From: Cellulomonas alba
Lineage (GTDB): Bacteria; Actinomycetota; Actinomycetes; Actinomycetales; Cellulomonadaceae
Reading direction: 5' to 3'
DNA length: 64,000 nt
Assembly (NCBI RefSeq): GCF_030362835.1
Contig: NZ_JAUCGQ010000001.1
Coordinates: 310,001 to 374,000, forward strand
The translations under genes and the position numbers were made by a program. Below the pieces are notes generated by a model, which worked only from the letters and a program-made list of their open reading frames with translations, did no database searches and was not told where the DNA came from. Each line of letters starts with the position of its first letter. Position 1 is the first letter of the stretch. Positions 43,504 through 51,880 of this stretch are shown here, one piece after another.

Positions 43504-44514
43504 ATGGTCAACTACCGACACCTGGGCCGCTCCGGCCTCAAGGTCACCGAGATCACCTACGGCAACTGGCTGACGCACGGCTCGCAGGTCGAGAACGAGA
43601 CCGCGACGGCCTGCGTGCACGCCGCGCTCGACGCCGGCATCACCACGTTCGACACCGCCGACGTGTACGCCAACACGAAGGCGGAGGAGGTGCTCGGCGC
43701 CGCGCTCGCCGGCCAGCGCCGCGAGTCGCTCGAGATCCTGACGAAGGTCTACTGGCCCGTGGGCCCCCGCGGCGCGAACGACTCGGGCCTGTCGCGCAAG
43801 CACGTCTTCGAGGCGATCGACGGCTCGCTGAGCCGCCTCCGGACCGACTACGTCGACGTCTACCAGGCGCACCGCTTCGACGACGCGACGCCGCTCGAGG
43901 AGACGATGCTGGCGTTCGCCGACGTGGTGCGCGCCGGGAAGGCGCTCTACATCGGCGTGTCCGAGTGGACGGCCGAGCAGATCCGTGAGGGCGCGGCGCT
44001 CGCTCGCGAGCTCCGCGTGCCGCTGATCTCGAACCAGCCGCAGTACTCGATGCTCTGGCGGGTCATCGAGGACGAGGTCGTGCCGACCAGCGCCGAGGTC
44101 GGTCTCTCGCAGATCGTGTGGTCGCCCGTCGCGCAGGGCGTGCTCACCGGCAAGTACCTGCCCGGCCAGGCGGCGCCCGCGGGCTCGCGGGCGACGGACG
44201 AGAAGGGCGGCGCCCAGATGATCGGGCGCTTCCTCTCGCAGACCGAGACGCTCGAGCGCGTCCAGCAGCTGCGGCCGATCGCCGACGAGCTGGGCCTGAC
44301 GATGGCGCAGCTCGCGGTCGCCTGGGTGCTGCAGAACGACAACGTCGCGTCCGCGATCATCGGCGCCTCGCGGCCCGAGCAGGTCGCCGAGAACGTCAAG
44401 GCGTCCGGCGTGCAGATCCCCGCGGAGCTGCTCGCGCGCATCGACGAGGTGCTCGGCGACTCGGTCGTGTCCGACGCCGCGCTCACTGCGGAGTCGTCGC
44501 CCAGCCGCCGCTGA
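43504..44514 (+). CDS. Aldo/keto reductase (potassium-channel beta-subunit-like)
   Basis: NADPH-dependent oxidoreductase of 336 residues. MVNYRHLGRSGLKVTEITYGNWLTHG, FDTADVYANTKAEEVLGAAL (catalytic Asp and Tyr), ILTKVYWPVG (catalytic Lys) and YVDVYQAHRFD (His) make the full tetrad. The NADP loop QGVLTGKYLPG and the C-terminal IIGASRPEQVAENVKA are present. It belongs to the AKR6/YghZ-like group. ATG 43504 lies 6 nt after TAGGGT, indicating a leaderless transcript. The physiological carbonyl substrate is unknown. Confidence 0.92.
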   Translation: MVNYRHLGRSGLKVTEITYGNWLTHGSQVENETATACVHAALDAGITTFDTADVYANTKAEEVLGAALAGQRRESLEILTKVYWPVGPRGANDSGLSRKHVFEAIDGSLSRLRTDYVDVYQAHRFDDATPLEETMLAFADVVRAGKALYIGVSEWTAEQIREGAALARELRVPLISNQPQYSMLWRVIEDEVVPTSAEVGLSQIVWSPVAQGVLTGKYLPGQAAPAGSRATDEKGGAQMIGRFLSQTETLERVQQLRPIADELGLTMAQLAVAWVLQNDNVASAIIGASRPEQVAENVKASGVQIPAELLARIDEVLGDSVVSDAALTAESSPSRR

Positions 44515-44526
44515 CCCCCGTCGCCG

Positions 44527-44561
44527 GACGGGCCGGCCCCTACCTGGGGGGCCGGCCCGTC
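44527..44561. terminator. Perfect 14-bp bidirectional hairpin terminator
   Basis: GACGGGCCGGCCCC, loop TACCTGG, GGGGCCGGCCCGTC. It overlaps the last codons and stop of the YczE gene (44540), so its right arm also encodes that protein's GRPP-type tail. Confidence 0.82.
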
Positions 44562-45238
44562 GGCGTCCCCGGGGTCGGCGTCGCGACGGGGACCGTGAGC
44601 CGCGGCAGGAAGACCTGCACGAGCGGCCCGATCGCGAGCGCGTAGGCGACGGTCCCCACACCGACCGTGCCGCCCAGCGCCCAGCCCGCCGCGACGACGG
44701 TCACCTCGATCGCGGTGCGGACGAGCCGGATCGGCCGACCGGTGCGGGCGACGAGACCGGTCATGAGTCCGTCGCGCGGTCCCGGCCCGAGCCGTGCCCC
44801 GACGTAGAGCCCGGTCGCGAGCCCGTTCAGGACGATGCCCGCGGCCATCAGCGCGACGCGCGCCGCGAGGGGCAGCGGGTCGGGCAGGTGGTCGAGCGCC
44901 GCGAGGAACGGGTCGATGAGCAGCCCGATGACCAGCACGTTCGCGACCGTGCCGATGCCGGGTCGCTGCCGCAGCGGGATCCAGCAGGCCAGGACGACCG
45001 CGCTCGTCACGAGCGTCACCGTCCCGAACGACGCGCCGGTGTGCCGCGCGACGCCCTGCGTCAGGACGTCCCAGGGCATGCTGCCGAGCCCTGCGTGGAC
45101 GACGAGCGCCATCGAGGCGGCGTAGGCGACGAGACCGGCAGCGAGCTGCGCACCGCGGCGGACGGCGGTGCGTCGGGCGGCGGCGGTGGCGGGCAGCGCC
45201 GGCAGGGTGGTCGTCTCGGGATCGTCGATCGTCGTCAC
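44540..45238 (-). CDS. YczE/YitT-like integral membrane protein
   Basis: A 232-residue membrane protein with about five helices (QLAAGLVAYAASMALVVHAGL; FGTVTLVTSAVVLACWIPL; VANVLVIGLLIDPFL; ALMAAGIVLNGLATGLYVGA; TVAYALAIGPLVQVFL). The motifs GLGSMPWDVLTQG and GPGPRDGLMTGL are those of YczE. In Bacillus yczE is divergent from its MocR regulator yczR, and the same layout is found here. GTG 45238 is used because the residues before it are divergent-promoter sequence. The transported substrate, if any, is unknown. Confidence 0.87.
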   Translation of the reverse strand: MTTIDDPETTTLPALPATAAARRTAVRRGAQLAAGLVAYAASMALVVHAGLGSMPWDVLTQGVARHTGASFGTVTLVTSAVVLACWIPLRQRPGIGTVANVLVIGLLIDPFLAALDHLPDPLPLAARVALMAAGIVLNGLATGLYVGARLGPGPRDGLMTGLVARTGRPIRLVRTAIEVTVVAAGWALGGTVGVGTVAYALAIGPLVQVFLPRLTVPVATPTPGTPTGRPPR

Positions 45239-45277
45239 GCTGCGATCCTGCACCTCAACCGGCCTCCCTTTCGATAG

Positions 45278-45295
45278 CCACTTGTGACACAGTGG
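45278..45295. promoter_or_regulatory. Candidate MocR operator between yczE-like and MocR genes
   Basis: CCACT (45278-45282) and AGTGG (45291-45295) form an inverted repeat that encloses the TGTG-A-CACA dyad (45283-45291). It sits directly in front of the MocR start (45300) in the divergent intergenic region. MocR proteins commonly control their neighbour and themselves, so this is a plausible binding site. Confidence 0.4.
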
Positions 45296-45299
45296 CCCC

Positions 45300-46748
45300 A
45301 TGCTCACGGATCGCCGGATCGGCGCGCCTCGGCTCGTCGCGCTGCTCGGGGCATGGCGGCGGGACGGGGCCGCCTACGGTGCCCTCGCCGACGCGTTGCG
45401 CGCCGCCATCCTCTCGGGCGCGGTCCCGCTGCGGACGACGCTGCCCGGGGAACGGGAGCTCGCCGACGCGCTGGCCGTGTCGCGGACCACCACGGCGTCG
45501 GCGTACGACGTGCTGCGGACGGAGGGCTACCTCGTCAGCCGCCGCGGCTCGGGCACCGTCACCACGCTGCCTGCGCGCGCCGCGGGCCGGCCTCGCGCCG
45601 ACACCACGCCGGCCGACGAGGACGTGCTCGACCTGTCGATCGCCGCCCCGCCGGCACCGACGCGCCTGCACGCCGCGTACCTGGCCGCGCTCGACGCACT
45701 GCCGCGCCACCTCGCGACGACCGGCTACACGCCGCTGGGCGTCCCCGAGCTGCGCGAGGCGATCGCCGACCGCTACACCCGCCGCGGAACGCCGACCACG
45801 CCCGACCAGGTGCTCGTGACGACGGGCGCGCAGCACGCCATCCACCTGCTGCTCGCCGCGCACTGCGGCCCGGGCGACCGCGTGGTCGTCGAGCACCCGA
45901 CCTACCCGCGCGCCATCGACGCCGCCCGGGCCGCGGGCGGCCGTCCGGTGCCCGTGCCGGTTCATGCGGACGGGCTCGACCTCGACCTCCTCGACTCGAC
46001 CGTGCGTCAGGTCTCCCCGCGCGTCGCGTACCTGATCCCCGACCACCACAACCCGACCGGCACGAGCCTGTCCGCCGAGGCCCGCGACCGTGTGCGCGCG
46101 CTCGCCCGCCGCACCCGGACGCTCGTCGTCGCCGACGAGGCCCTCACGGACCTCACGCTCGACGGACCGCCGCCGGCTCCCCTCACCGGCGACGGGCGCG
46201 ACGCCGGCCTGGTGGTGACCGTCGGCTCGGCGTCGAAGTCGTTCTGGGGCGGCCTGCGCATCGGGTGGGTGCGCGCCGACCCCGAGCTCGTCGCGCGGCT
46301 CGCAGCCGAGCGCAGCCACGTCGACCTCGGCACGCCCGTGCTCGAGCAGCTGGTCGCCGCGCGGCTGCTGCTCGACGGCGCGGACGCGCTCGACGAGCGC
46401 CGCGCGTTCCTCCGCTCCCAGCGCGAGCTGCTCCGTGGCCTGCTGGCCGAGCGCCTGCCGGACTGGCGGTTCGCCGTGCCGCCCGGCGGCCTGGCGCTGT
46501 GGGTCGACCTCGGTGCGCCGGTCTCGTCCGCTGTCGTCGCGCTGTGCGCCCGGCTGGGCCTGCGGCTCGCGGCCGGTCCGGCGTTCGGCGTCGACGGCAG
46601 CTTCGAGCGCTACCTGAGACTGCCGTACACCGCCGACGACGACGCGCTCGGCCGCGCGGTCGCCATCCTGGCCGACGCGTGGACCGCCGTCGCGCGCACC
46701 CCGCCCTCGACCGCCGACGCACGCCTCCCCTACGCGGCGGTGGTGTAG
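45300..46748 (+). CDS. MocR-type (GntR/aminotransferase fusion) transcriptional regulator
   Basis: A 482-residue regulator with a GntR winged helix (YGALADALRAAILSGAVPLRTTLPGERELADALAVSRTTTASAYDVLRTEGYL) joined to a fold-type I aminotransferase domain. The PLP Lys is in VTVGSASKSFWGGLRIGWVR, with DHHNPTGTSL and ADEALTDL also conserved, so PLP should bind. It is the YczR-like partner of the divergent YczE gene. A CoA-transferase gene follows after 2 bp in the same direction and is probably co-transcribed. Confidence 0.92.
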   Translation: MLTDRRIGAPRLVALLGAWRRDGAAYGALADALRAAILSGAVPLRTTLPGERELADALAVSRTTTASAYDVLRTEGYLVSRRGSGTVTTLPARAAGRPRADTTPADEDVLDLSIAAPPAPTRLHAAYLAALDALPRHLATTGYTPLGVPELREAIADRYTRRGTPTTPDQVLVTTGAQHAIHLLLAAHCGPGDRVVVEHPTYPRAIDAARAAGGRPVPVPVHADGLDLDLLDSTVRQVSPRVAYLIPDHHNPTGTSLSAEARDRVRALARRTRTLVVADEALTDLTLDGPPPAPLTGDGRDAGLVVTVGSASKSFWGGLRIGWVRADPELVARLAAERSHVDLGTPVLEQLVAARLLLDGADALDERRAFLRSQRELLRGLLAERLPDWRFAVPPGGLALWVDLGAPVSSAVVALCARLGLRLAAGPAFGVDGSFERYLRLPYTADDDALGRAVAILADAWTAVARTPPSTADARLPYAAVV

Positions 46749-46750
46749 CC

Positions 46751-48109
46751 GTGGACGCGCTCGGGTCGCTGCTCGACGCCGGGGGGCGCGCGCTCGGCGT
46801 CAGCACCGACCTGGAGGTCTCCGGTCCTCCGACGCTCAGGTCGGCCTACCCGGTCTCGGCGCTCGCCACCGCGTCGGTGGGTGTCGCCGGCGCGGCGGTG
46901 GCCGACCTGGTCGCGGCGCTGGGCGGTTCGCGTCCGGACGTCGTCGTGCACCGACCGCTCGCCGACGCCTGGTTCGCGGGGCCGACGACCGGCGTCGACG
47001 CGGCGCTTCCGTCGCCCTGGGACCCGCTGTCGGCCCCGTACCGCACGGCCGACGGGTGGGTCCGGCTGCACACCAACGCGCCCCACCACCGAGCCGCCGC
47101 ACTGCGGGCGCTCGGCGCCTCGGCGGACCCCGCGGCCGTCGCCGCCGCCGTCCGGTCGCGCACGGCCGACGACGTCGAGGCAGCCGTGGTGGCCGCAGGC
47201 GGCGCGGCCGCGAGCCTGCGCACCGCCGCGGCGTGGGCCCGCCATCCGCAGGGCGCTGCGGTCGCCGCCGAGCCCCTGGTCGCGATCGAGCCGGGCGGCA
47301 CGTCGACCGCGTCGTCTCGATGGGACGCTCGCCCCGACGCGCCGCTCGCGGGCCTGCGCGTGCTCGACCTGACGCGCGTGCTCGCCGGACCGACGGCGAC
47401 ACAGCTGCTCGCCGCGCTGGGCGCCGACGTGCTGCGCGTCGACCCTCCCGGCTGGGACGAGCCGGCGACGCTGCCCTCCGTCATGTGGGGCAAGCGCACC
47501 GCGCGCCTCGACGCCCGCTCGCCGGAGGGCGCGGCGACGGTGCGCGCGCTGCTCGCTACCGCGGACGTGCTGGTGCACGGCTACCGCGGCGGCGCGCTCG
47601 ACCACCTCGGGCTCGGCGCCGACGAGCGCGCGGCGGTCCGACCCGGGCTCGTGGACGTGTCGCTCCGCGCCTACGGCTTCACCGGGCCGTGGGCCGGGCG
47701 GCGCGGGTTCGACTCGCTCGTGCAGTTCTCGTCGGGGATCGCGGACACCGGCATGGAGACCGCGGGCGCCGACCACCCGGTGTCGCTGCCCGTGCAGGCG
47801 CTCGACGTCGCGACCGGCTACCTCGCGGGCGCCGCGGCGTTGGCCGGCCTGGCGCGGCGCGTACGCACCGGGACCGGCTCGTCGTGGCGCCTCTCGCTCG
47901 CGCGCACGGCGGCGGAGCTCGAGCGGGCGAGGGCCCAGCCCCCCGAGGCCGTCGCCGAGGGAACCGTGCCCGTCGAGCACCCGCACGTGAGGGCCACGGC
48001 GTACGGCCGGCTGGCGGTCGCCGATCCGCCGCTCTCGGTGGGTGGCGTCGCGCTCCGGACCGGCGACCTCGGCGCGCCGCTCGGGCGCGACGACGCGGTC
48101 TGGCGCTGA
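46751..48109 (+). CDS. Class III CoA-transferase (CaiB/BaiF) with rearranged domains
   Basis: A 452-residue CaiB/BaiF-family protein. Residues 30-180 resemble the second half of the fold (helix segment YPVSALATASVGVAGAAV, then the small domain from YRTADGWVRLHTNAPHHRA to EPLVAIEPGG). Residues 198-390 are the Rossmann half (LAGLRVLDLTRVLAGPTATQLLAALGADVLRV, YGFTGPWAGRRGFDSLVQ) ending with VQALDVATGYLAGAAALAGLARR, where Asp352 is the likely catalytic residue. The first half lacks that Asp. Both parts together could make one permuted or pseudo-dimeric unit. It follows the MocR gene by 2 bp; the acyl substrate is unknown. Confidence 0.82.
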   Translation: MDALGSLLDAGGRALGVSTDLEVSGPPTLRSAYPVSALATASVGVAGAAVADLVAALGGSRPDVVVHRPLADAWFAGPTTGVDAALPSPWDPLSAPYRTADGWVRLHTNAPHHRAAALRALGASADPAAVAAAVRSRTADDVEAAVVAAGGAAASLRTAAAWARHPQGAAVAAEPLVAIEPGGTSTASSRWDARPDAPLAGLRVLDLTRVLAGPTATQLLAALGADVLRVDPPGWDEPATLPSVMWGKRTARLDARSPEGAATVRALLATADVLVHGYRGGALDHLGLGADERAAVRPGLVDVSLRAYGFTGPWAGRRGFDSLVQFSSGIADTGMETAGADHPVSLPVQALDVATGYLAGAAALAGLARRVRTGTGSSWRLSLARTAAELERARAQPPEAVAEGTVPVEHPHVRATAYGRLAVADPPLSVGGVALRTGDLGAPLGRDDAVWR

Positions 48110-48138
48110 CCGCCGCGACGAAGCGCGACGCGCGGGCG

Positions 48139-48345
48139 TCAGCCCAGCGACAGGGGCGCCGTCGCCGGGGTGCCCTCGTGCAGGAGGGTGGCCGTGCGCA
48201 CACCCTGTGCGGCCAGCGCGCGCCAGTGCTCGCCGATCCACTGCTCGGCGTCGTACTGCGTGGTGAACACGGGGCTCACGGGCCGATCGACCGTCGCGCC
48301 CTGCGCGTCGTCGAAGCGCCACTCCCACTGCGGCCGGACCACCAT
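48139..48345 (-). CDS. Small conserved protein coupled to pyrD
   Basis: A 68-residue protein (VVRPQWEWRFDDAQGATVDR, then PVSPVFTTQYDAEQWIGEHW, then RALAAQGVRTATLLHEG). It is predicted as a compact alpha/beta domain with many aromatics. I recall similar short proteins behind pyrD in Micrococcales; no function is known to me. ATG 48345 overlaps the pyrD stop (TGATG); a GTG one codon earlier is possible. The conserved W and F pattern and tight coupling support it as a real gene. Confidence 0.65.
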   Translation of the reverse strand: MVVRPQWEWRFDDAQGATVDRPVSPVFTTQYDAEQWIGEHWRALAAQGVRTATLLHEGTPATAPLSLG

Positions 48346-49409
48346 CACGCCTTCACCCTGCTCCGTGCCGCGGCGTCGCGCGCGGCGTCGGCCGCCAGTG
48401 CCCGGTTGATGCGGGTGGCCCAGAACGGCCCGCGGTAGATGAAGCCCGTGTAGCCCTGCACGAGCGTCGCGCCGACCGCGACGTACTCGCGCGCGTCCGC
48501 CGGCGTCGAGATGCCGCCGACGCCGACGATCACCGCCTCCGGGCCGAGCGCGGCGCGCAGCCGCGCCACCACGTCGAGCCCGCGGTCGCGCACGGGCGGC
48601 CCCGACAGGCCGCCGGGACCGAGGTCGTGCGCGATCGTCGTGTTCACCGCCACCACGCCGTCGAGGCCGAGCTCGGCGGCCAGCTCGGCGACCGCGTCGA
48701 CGTCGTCGTCGGACAGGTCGGGGGCGATCTTGACGAGCAGCGGCACCGCCGGCCGGCCCGCGCGGACGGTGGCCTCGTCGGCCGCGACGCGCGTCGCCTC
48801 GAGGATCGGCCGCAGCGCCTCGACCGACTGCAGGTCGCGCAGCCCGGGCGTGTTCGGCGACGAGACGTTCACCACGAGGTAGTCGGCGTAGGGCGCGAGC
48901 CGGCGCGCGCTCGTCGCGTAGTCGACCGCCGCGTGCTCGGCGGGCGTCACCTTCGTCTTGCCGATGTTCACGCCGATGACGAACCGCCGCCCCGCGGCCG
49001 TGCCGCGCAGCCGGCGCAGCCGTTCCGCGACGGCGGCCGAGCCCTCGTTGTTGAAGCCCATCCGGTTGCGCAGCGCGTGCTGGTCGAGGACCCGCCACAG
49101 GCGCGGCGGCTCGTTGCCCGGCTGAGGCTCGGCCGTCACGGTGCCGATCTCGACGAACCCGAACCCGAGCGTCGTCAGACCCGCGACGCCCACCGCGTTC
49201 TTGTCGAAGCCCGCCGCGAGCCCGAACCGCGCCGGGAAGCGTCGGCCCCACACCTCGACCGCACCGGCGGCGGGCGCCACGAACGCGCGCGCGACCAGGC
49301 CGCGCAGGACCGGCACGCGGGCCACGCCGCGGATCAGGCCGAAGGCGAGCTCGTGGGCGCGCTCGGGGTCGAGCCGGCGGAGCACGAGGTCGAAGAGCAG
49401 GCGGTACAC
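48345..49409 (-). CDS. pyrD: Dihydroorotate dehydrogenase (quinone), class 2
   Basis: Membrane-associated FMN enzyme of pyrimidine synthesis, 354 residues. The N-terminal helix pair VYRLLFDLVLRRLDPERAHELAFGL is the quinone-binding extension of class 2. FMN and catalytic parts are AAGFDKNAVGV, IGTVTAEPQPGNEPPRLWR, NRMGFNNEG, VNVSSPNTPGL (catalytic Ser), LLVKIAPDLSDDD and GVGGISTPADA. Electrons go to the menaquinone pool used by the bc1 complex. GTG 49409 lies 7 nt after TAGGGT, so the message is leaderless, and its -10 overlaps the upstream gene's stop codon. Confidence 0.95.
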   Translation of the reverse strand: MYRLLFDLVLRRLDPERAHELAFGLIRGVARVPVLRGLVARAFVAPAAGAVEVWGRRFPARFGLAAGFDKNAVGVAGLTTLGFGFVEIGTVTAEPQPGNEPPRLWRVLDQHALRNRMGFNNEGSAAVAERLRRLRGTAAGRRFVIGVNIGKTKVTPAEHAAVDYATSARRLAPYADYLVVNVSSPNTPGLRDLQSVEALRPILEATRVAADEATVRAGRPAVPLLVKIAPDLSDDDVDAVAELAAELGLDGVVAVNTTIAHDLGPGGLSGPPVRDRGLDVVARLRAALGPEAVIVGVGGISTPADAREYVAVGATLVQGYTGFIYRGPFWATRINRALAADAARDAAARSRVKA

Positions 49410-49416
49410 GCCGCCA

Positions 49417-49422
49417 ACCCTA
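49417..49422 (-). promoter_or_regulatory. pyrD -10 built on the upstream stop codon
   Basis: TAGGGT on the - strand, 7 nt before the pyrD GTG. Its TAG is the stop codon of the membrane protein gene at 49420-49890. Confidence 0.6.
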
Positions 49423-49890
49423 GAGGTCGGCGGCGGTCGGCTCCTGAGCGGTCCGTCCCGCACGGCCGGTGTGCCACAGCCACCACAGCCCGAGGAACGG
49501 CAGGACGAGCGGGACGTAGCCGTAGCCCTGGCCGTACCCCGACCAGACCGTCTGGTCGGGGAACTCGCCGACGTCGGCGACCGAGAGCGTCCCGACCGTC
49601 AGGACACCGACGAGCTCGATGCCGACGGCGACCCATGCGAGCGTGCGCCACCCCTTCGCGAGCGCGATCGTGGCGACCACGTAGACGATGCCCGCGAACA
49701 GCGAGAGCACGTAGGCCAGCGGCGCCTCGTCGAGCTTGGTCGCCACCTGGTAGAGGCCGCGCGCGGTCGCCGCGATCGCGAGCACGCCGTAGACGGCGAC
49801 GAGCAGCCGGCCCGGACCGGTCGCTGTCGCGGCGGACGTGCCCCTCGCCGGGGTCGGATCCGGCGCGGCCGGGGCGGTCGGATCGGTCAT
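49420..49890 (-). CDS. Four-helix membrane protein of unknown function
   Basis: A 156-residue protein with four predicted helices (LLVAVYGVLAIAATARGLYQ; YVLSLFAGIVYVVATIALA; TLAWVAVGIELVGVLTVGTL; YGYVPLVLPFLGLWWLW) after an Ala/Pro/Thr-rich polar start. A conserved-looking periplasmic loop reads PDQTVWSGYGQGYGYVP. I recognise no named domain. The ATG overlaps the stop of the next upstream membrane gene (ATGA, 49887-49890), so they form a two-gene unit. Confidence 0.72.
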   Translation of the reverse strand: MTDPTAPAAPDPTPARGTSAATATGPGRLLVAVYGVLAIAATARGLYQVATKLDEAPLAYVLSLFAGIVYVVATIALAKGWRTLAWVAVGIELVGVLTVGTLSVADVGEFPDQTVWSGYGQGYGYVPLVLPFLGLWWLWHTGRAGRTAQEPTAADL

Positions 49891-50249
49891 GCGAAGGTCC
49901 CCCAGACCTGCAGGAGTCGGAACTCGAGGAAGGCGACGACGAGCGCGGCACCGGCCAGCACCACGGAGCTCCAGCGGGTGCGCTCGGCGAACGCCCACGC
50001 CGCCGCGAGCGGCAGGATCACGAGCTGCGCGGCCACGTAGCCCCACAGCAGCACCCCCGACGCGTCGGTGCCGCCGCCGGCGGCCAGGACTCCCGCGACG
50101 ACGGCCTGGACGACGAGCGCCCCCTCGACCACGGCGCCGCCCCAGAGCTGCCGCAGCACGACCGCTCGGTCGCGGATCACGTACCAGGCGGCCCACGCGG
50201 CGAGCGCCACGGAGAGCGCGACGACCAGCACGGCGAGGGGGACGATCAC
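49887..50249 (-). CDS. Small membrane protein of unknown function
   Basis: A 120-residue protein with four hydrophobic segments (VPLAVLVVALSVALAAWAAWYVI; EGALVVQAVVAGVLAAG; VLLWGYVAAQLVILPLAAAWAF; SVVLAGAALVVAFLEFRLL). The RDRAVVLRQLWGGAV loop is probably cytoplasmic. It is coupled to the gene below by ATGA. GTG 50249 lies 8 nt after TAGGTT (complement of 50258-50263). The promoter faces that of pepA, with 70 bp between the two starts. Confidence 0.7.
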   Translation of the reverse strand: MIVPLAVLVVALSVALAAWAAWYVIRDRAVVLRQLWGGAVVEGALVVQAVVAGVLAAGGGTDASGVLLWGYVAAQLVILPLAAAWAFAERTRWSSVVLAGAALVVAFLEFRLLQVWGTFA

Positions 50250-50319
50250 GGGCCCACAACCTACCTGCGGGACGGGGGTCACCCGATCCCGGTCCGCGCA
50301 CGCGCCTACGATCGAACCC

Positions 50320-51798
50320 GTGACGCTCTCGCTGACCTCCAAGGACCCCGCCCGCCTGTCCGTCGACGCCGTCGTCCTCGGCGTCGCCCAGCAGGACGGC
50401 TCGCCCACGCTGCTCGACGCCGGGTGGCTGCCGAAGGACCTGCGCACCGCGCTGACCAAGGACGCGGCTGCACTCGGCCTCACGGGCGCCCCCGACGAGG
50501 TGCGCCGTGTCCCCGCGACGGGCCTGTCGGCCGGCGTCCTCGTGCTCACCGGTGTCGGCGCGGCCGACGCGATCACGTCCGAGGCGCTGCGCCGCGCCGC
50601 GGGTGCCGCCACGCGCGAGCTGGCGGGGACCGCCTCGGTCGCGCTCGCGCTGCCCGCGGACGACCTGGCATCCGTCACGGCCGTCGCGGAGGGCGCGCTG
50701 CTCGGCGCGTACGCCTACACGCGCTACCGCACCGCGGAGGCGAAGCCCGCGGTCGACCGCATCGAGGTCGTGACGAGCCGGACGCGGGACGGGTCGGCGA
50801 AGGAGGCGGTGGCCCGTGCCGAGGTGCTGGCCGCGGCCGTCCACGCGACGCGCGACCTCGTGAACACGGCACCCAACGACCTGTACCCCGCCGCGTTCGC
50901 CGACCTCGCGAGGGCGGCCGTCAAGGACGCCGGCGTGCGCTCGCTGAAGGTGAGCGTGCTCGACGAGAAGGCCCTCGCGGCCGGCGGGTACGGCGGCCTG
51001 ATCGGCGTCGGGCAGGGCTCGGTCCGCCCGCCGCGCCTGGTCCGCGTCGCGTACGCCCCTGCCAAGCCGCACGCCACGGTCGCGCTCGTCGGCAAGGGCA
51101 TCACGTTCGACAGCGGCGGCATCTCCATCAAGCCGGCGGCCGGCATGGAGGCGATGAAGTCCGACATGGCGGGCGCCGCGGCCGTGCTGCACACCGTGAT
51201 CGCCGCCGCGCGGCTCGGGCTCCCCGTGGCCGTCACGGGCTGGCTCTGCCTCGCGGAGAACATGCCCTCCGGCAGCGCGCAGCGGCCGTCCGACGTCATC
51301 ACGATCCGTGGCGGCAAGACCGTCGAGGTGCTGAACACCGACGCCGAGGGCCGGCTCGTCATGGCCGACGGGCTCGTGGCGGCCGTCGAGGAGAAGCCCG
51401 ACGTCGTGCTCGACATCGCGACCCTCACCGGCGCGCAGGTCGTCGCGCTCGGGCACCGGGTGTCCGCCGTCATGGGCTCCGACGACGTGCGTGCCGAGGT
51501 CGTCGCGGCCGCGGGCGCGACCGGCGAGCAGTTCTGGCCCATGCCGCTGCCCGACGAGCTGCGTGCCACCCTCAAGTCGAAGGTCGCGGACATCGCGAAC
51601 ATCGGCGACCGGTTCGGCGGGATGCTCACCGCGGGCGTGTTCCTGCGCGAGTTCGTCGGCGGGACGCCGTGGGGCCACCTCGACGTGGCCGGCCCCGCCT
51701 TCAACGAGCGTGCGGCGCACGGGTACACGCCGGTCGGTGGCACCGGCGTCGGCGTGCGGACGCTGCTCGGGCTGATCGAGGCGCGCGCCGGGCGCTGA
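50320..51798 (+). CDS. pepA: Leucyl aminopeptidase (M17)
   Basis: Cytosolic di-zinc aminopeptidase, 492 residues. The catalytic domain (about 180-492) shows LVGKGITFDSGGISIKPAAGMEAMKSDMAG with the catalytic Lys and metal ligands, and VLNTDAEGRLVMADGL with the Asp-Glu ligands and active-site Arg. The N-terminal macro-like domain is present. GTG 50320 lies 7 nt after TACGAT (50307-50312), so it is leaderless. Its place next to the lipoamide genes matches pepB-dlaT in M. tuberculosis. Confidence 0.94.
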   Translation: MTLSLTSKDPARLSVDAVVLGVAQQDGSPTLLDAGWLPKDLRTALTKDAAALGLTGAPDEVRRVPATGLSAGVLVLTGVGAADAITSEALRRAAGAATRELAGTASVALALPADDLASVTAVAEGALLGAYAYTRYRTAEAKPAVDRIEVVTSRTRDGSAKEAVARAEVLAAAVHATRDLVNTAPNDLYPAAFADLARAAVKDAGVRSLKVSVLDEKALAAGGYGGLIGVGQGSVRPPRLVRVAYAPAKPHATVALVGKGITFDSGGISIKPAAGMEAMKSDMAGAAAVLHTVIAAARLGLPVAVTGWLCLAENMPSGSAQRPSDVITIRGGKTVEVLNTDAEGRLVMADGLVAAVEEKPDVVLDIATLTGAQVVALGHRVSAVMGSDDVRAEVVAAAGATGEQFWPMPLPDELRATLKSKVADIANIGDRFGGMLTAGVFLREFVGGTPWGHLDVAGPAFNERAAHGYTPVGGTGVGVRTLLGLIEARAGR

Positions 51799-51806
51799 GC
51801 CTGCGG

Positions 51807-51838
51807 GTCGCCGCCGGGTGCTCGCGCCCGGCGGCGAC
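51807..51838 (+). terminator. Hairpin terminator of pepA
   Basis: GTCGCCGCCGGG, loop TGCTCGCG, CCCGGCGGCGAC: a perfect 12-bp stem 8 nt after the stop, between convergent genes. Confidence 0.8.
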
Positions 51839-51880
51839 CGCGCGCGTCGGGCGGCGCGGTCAGAGCGCGAGACGCGCGGG

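Noticed and set aside
44590..46748. Mobile or horizontally acquired island at the MocR/YczE locus
   Set aside because: No integrase, repeats or tRNA; base composition and codon use look like the surroundings.
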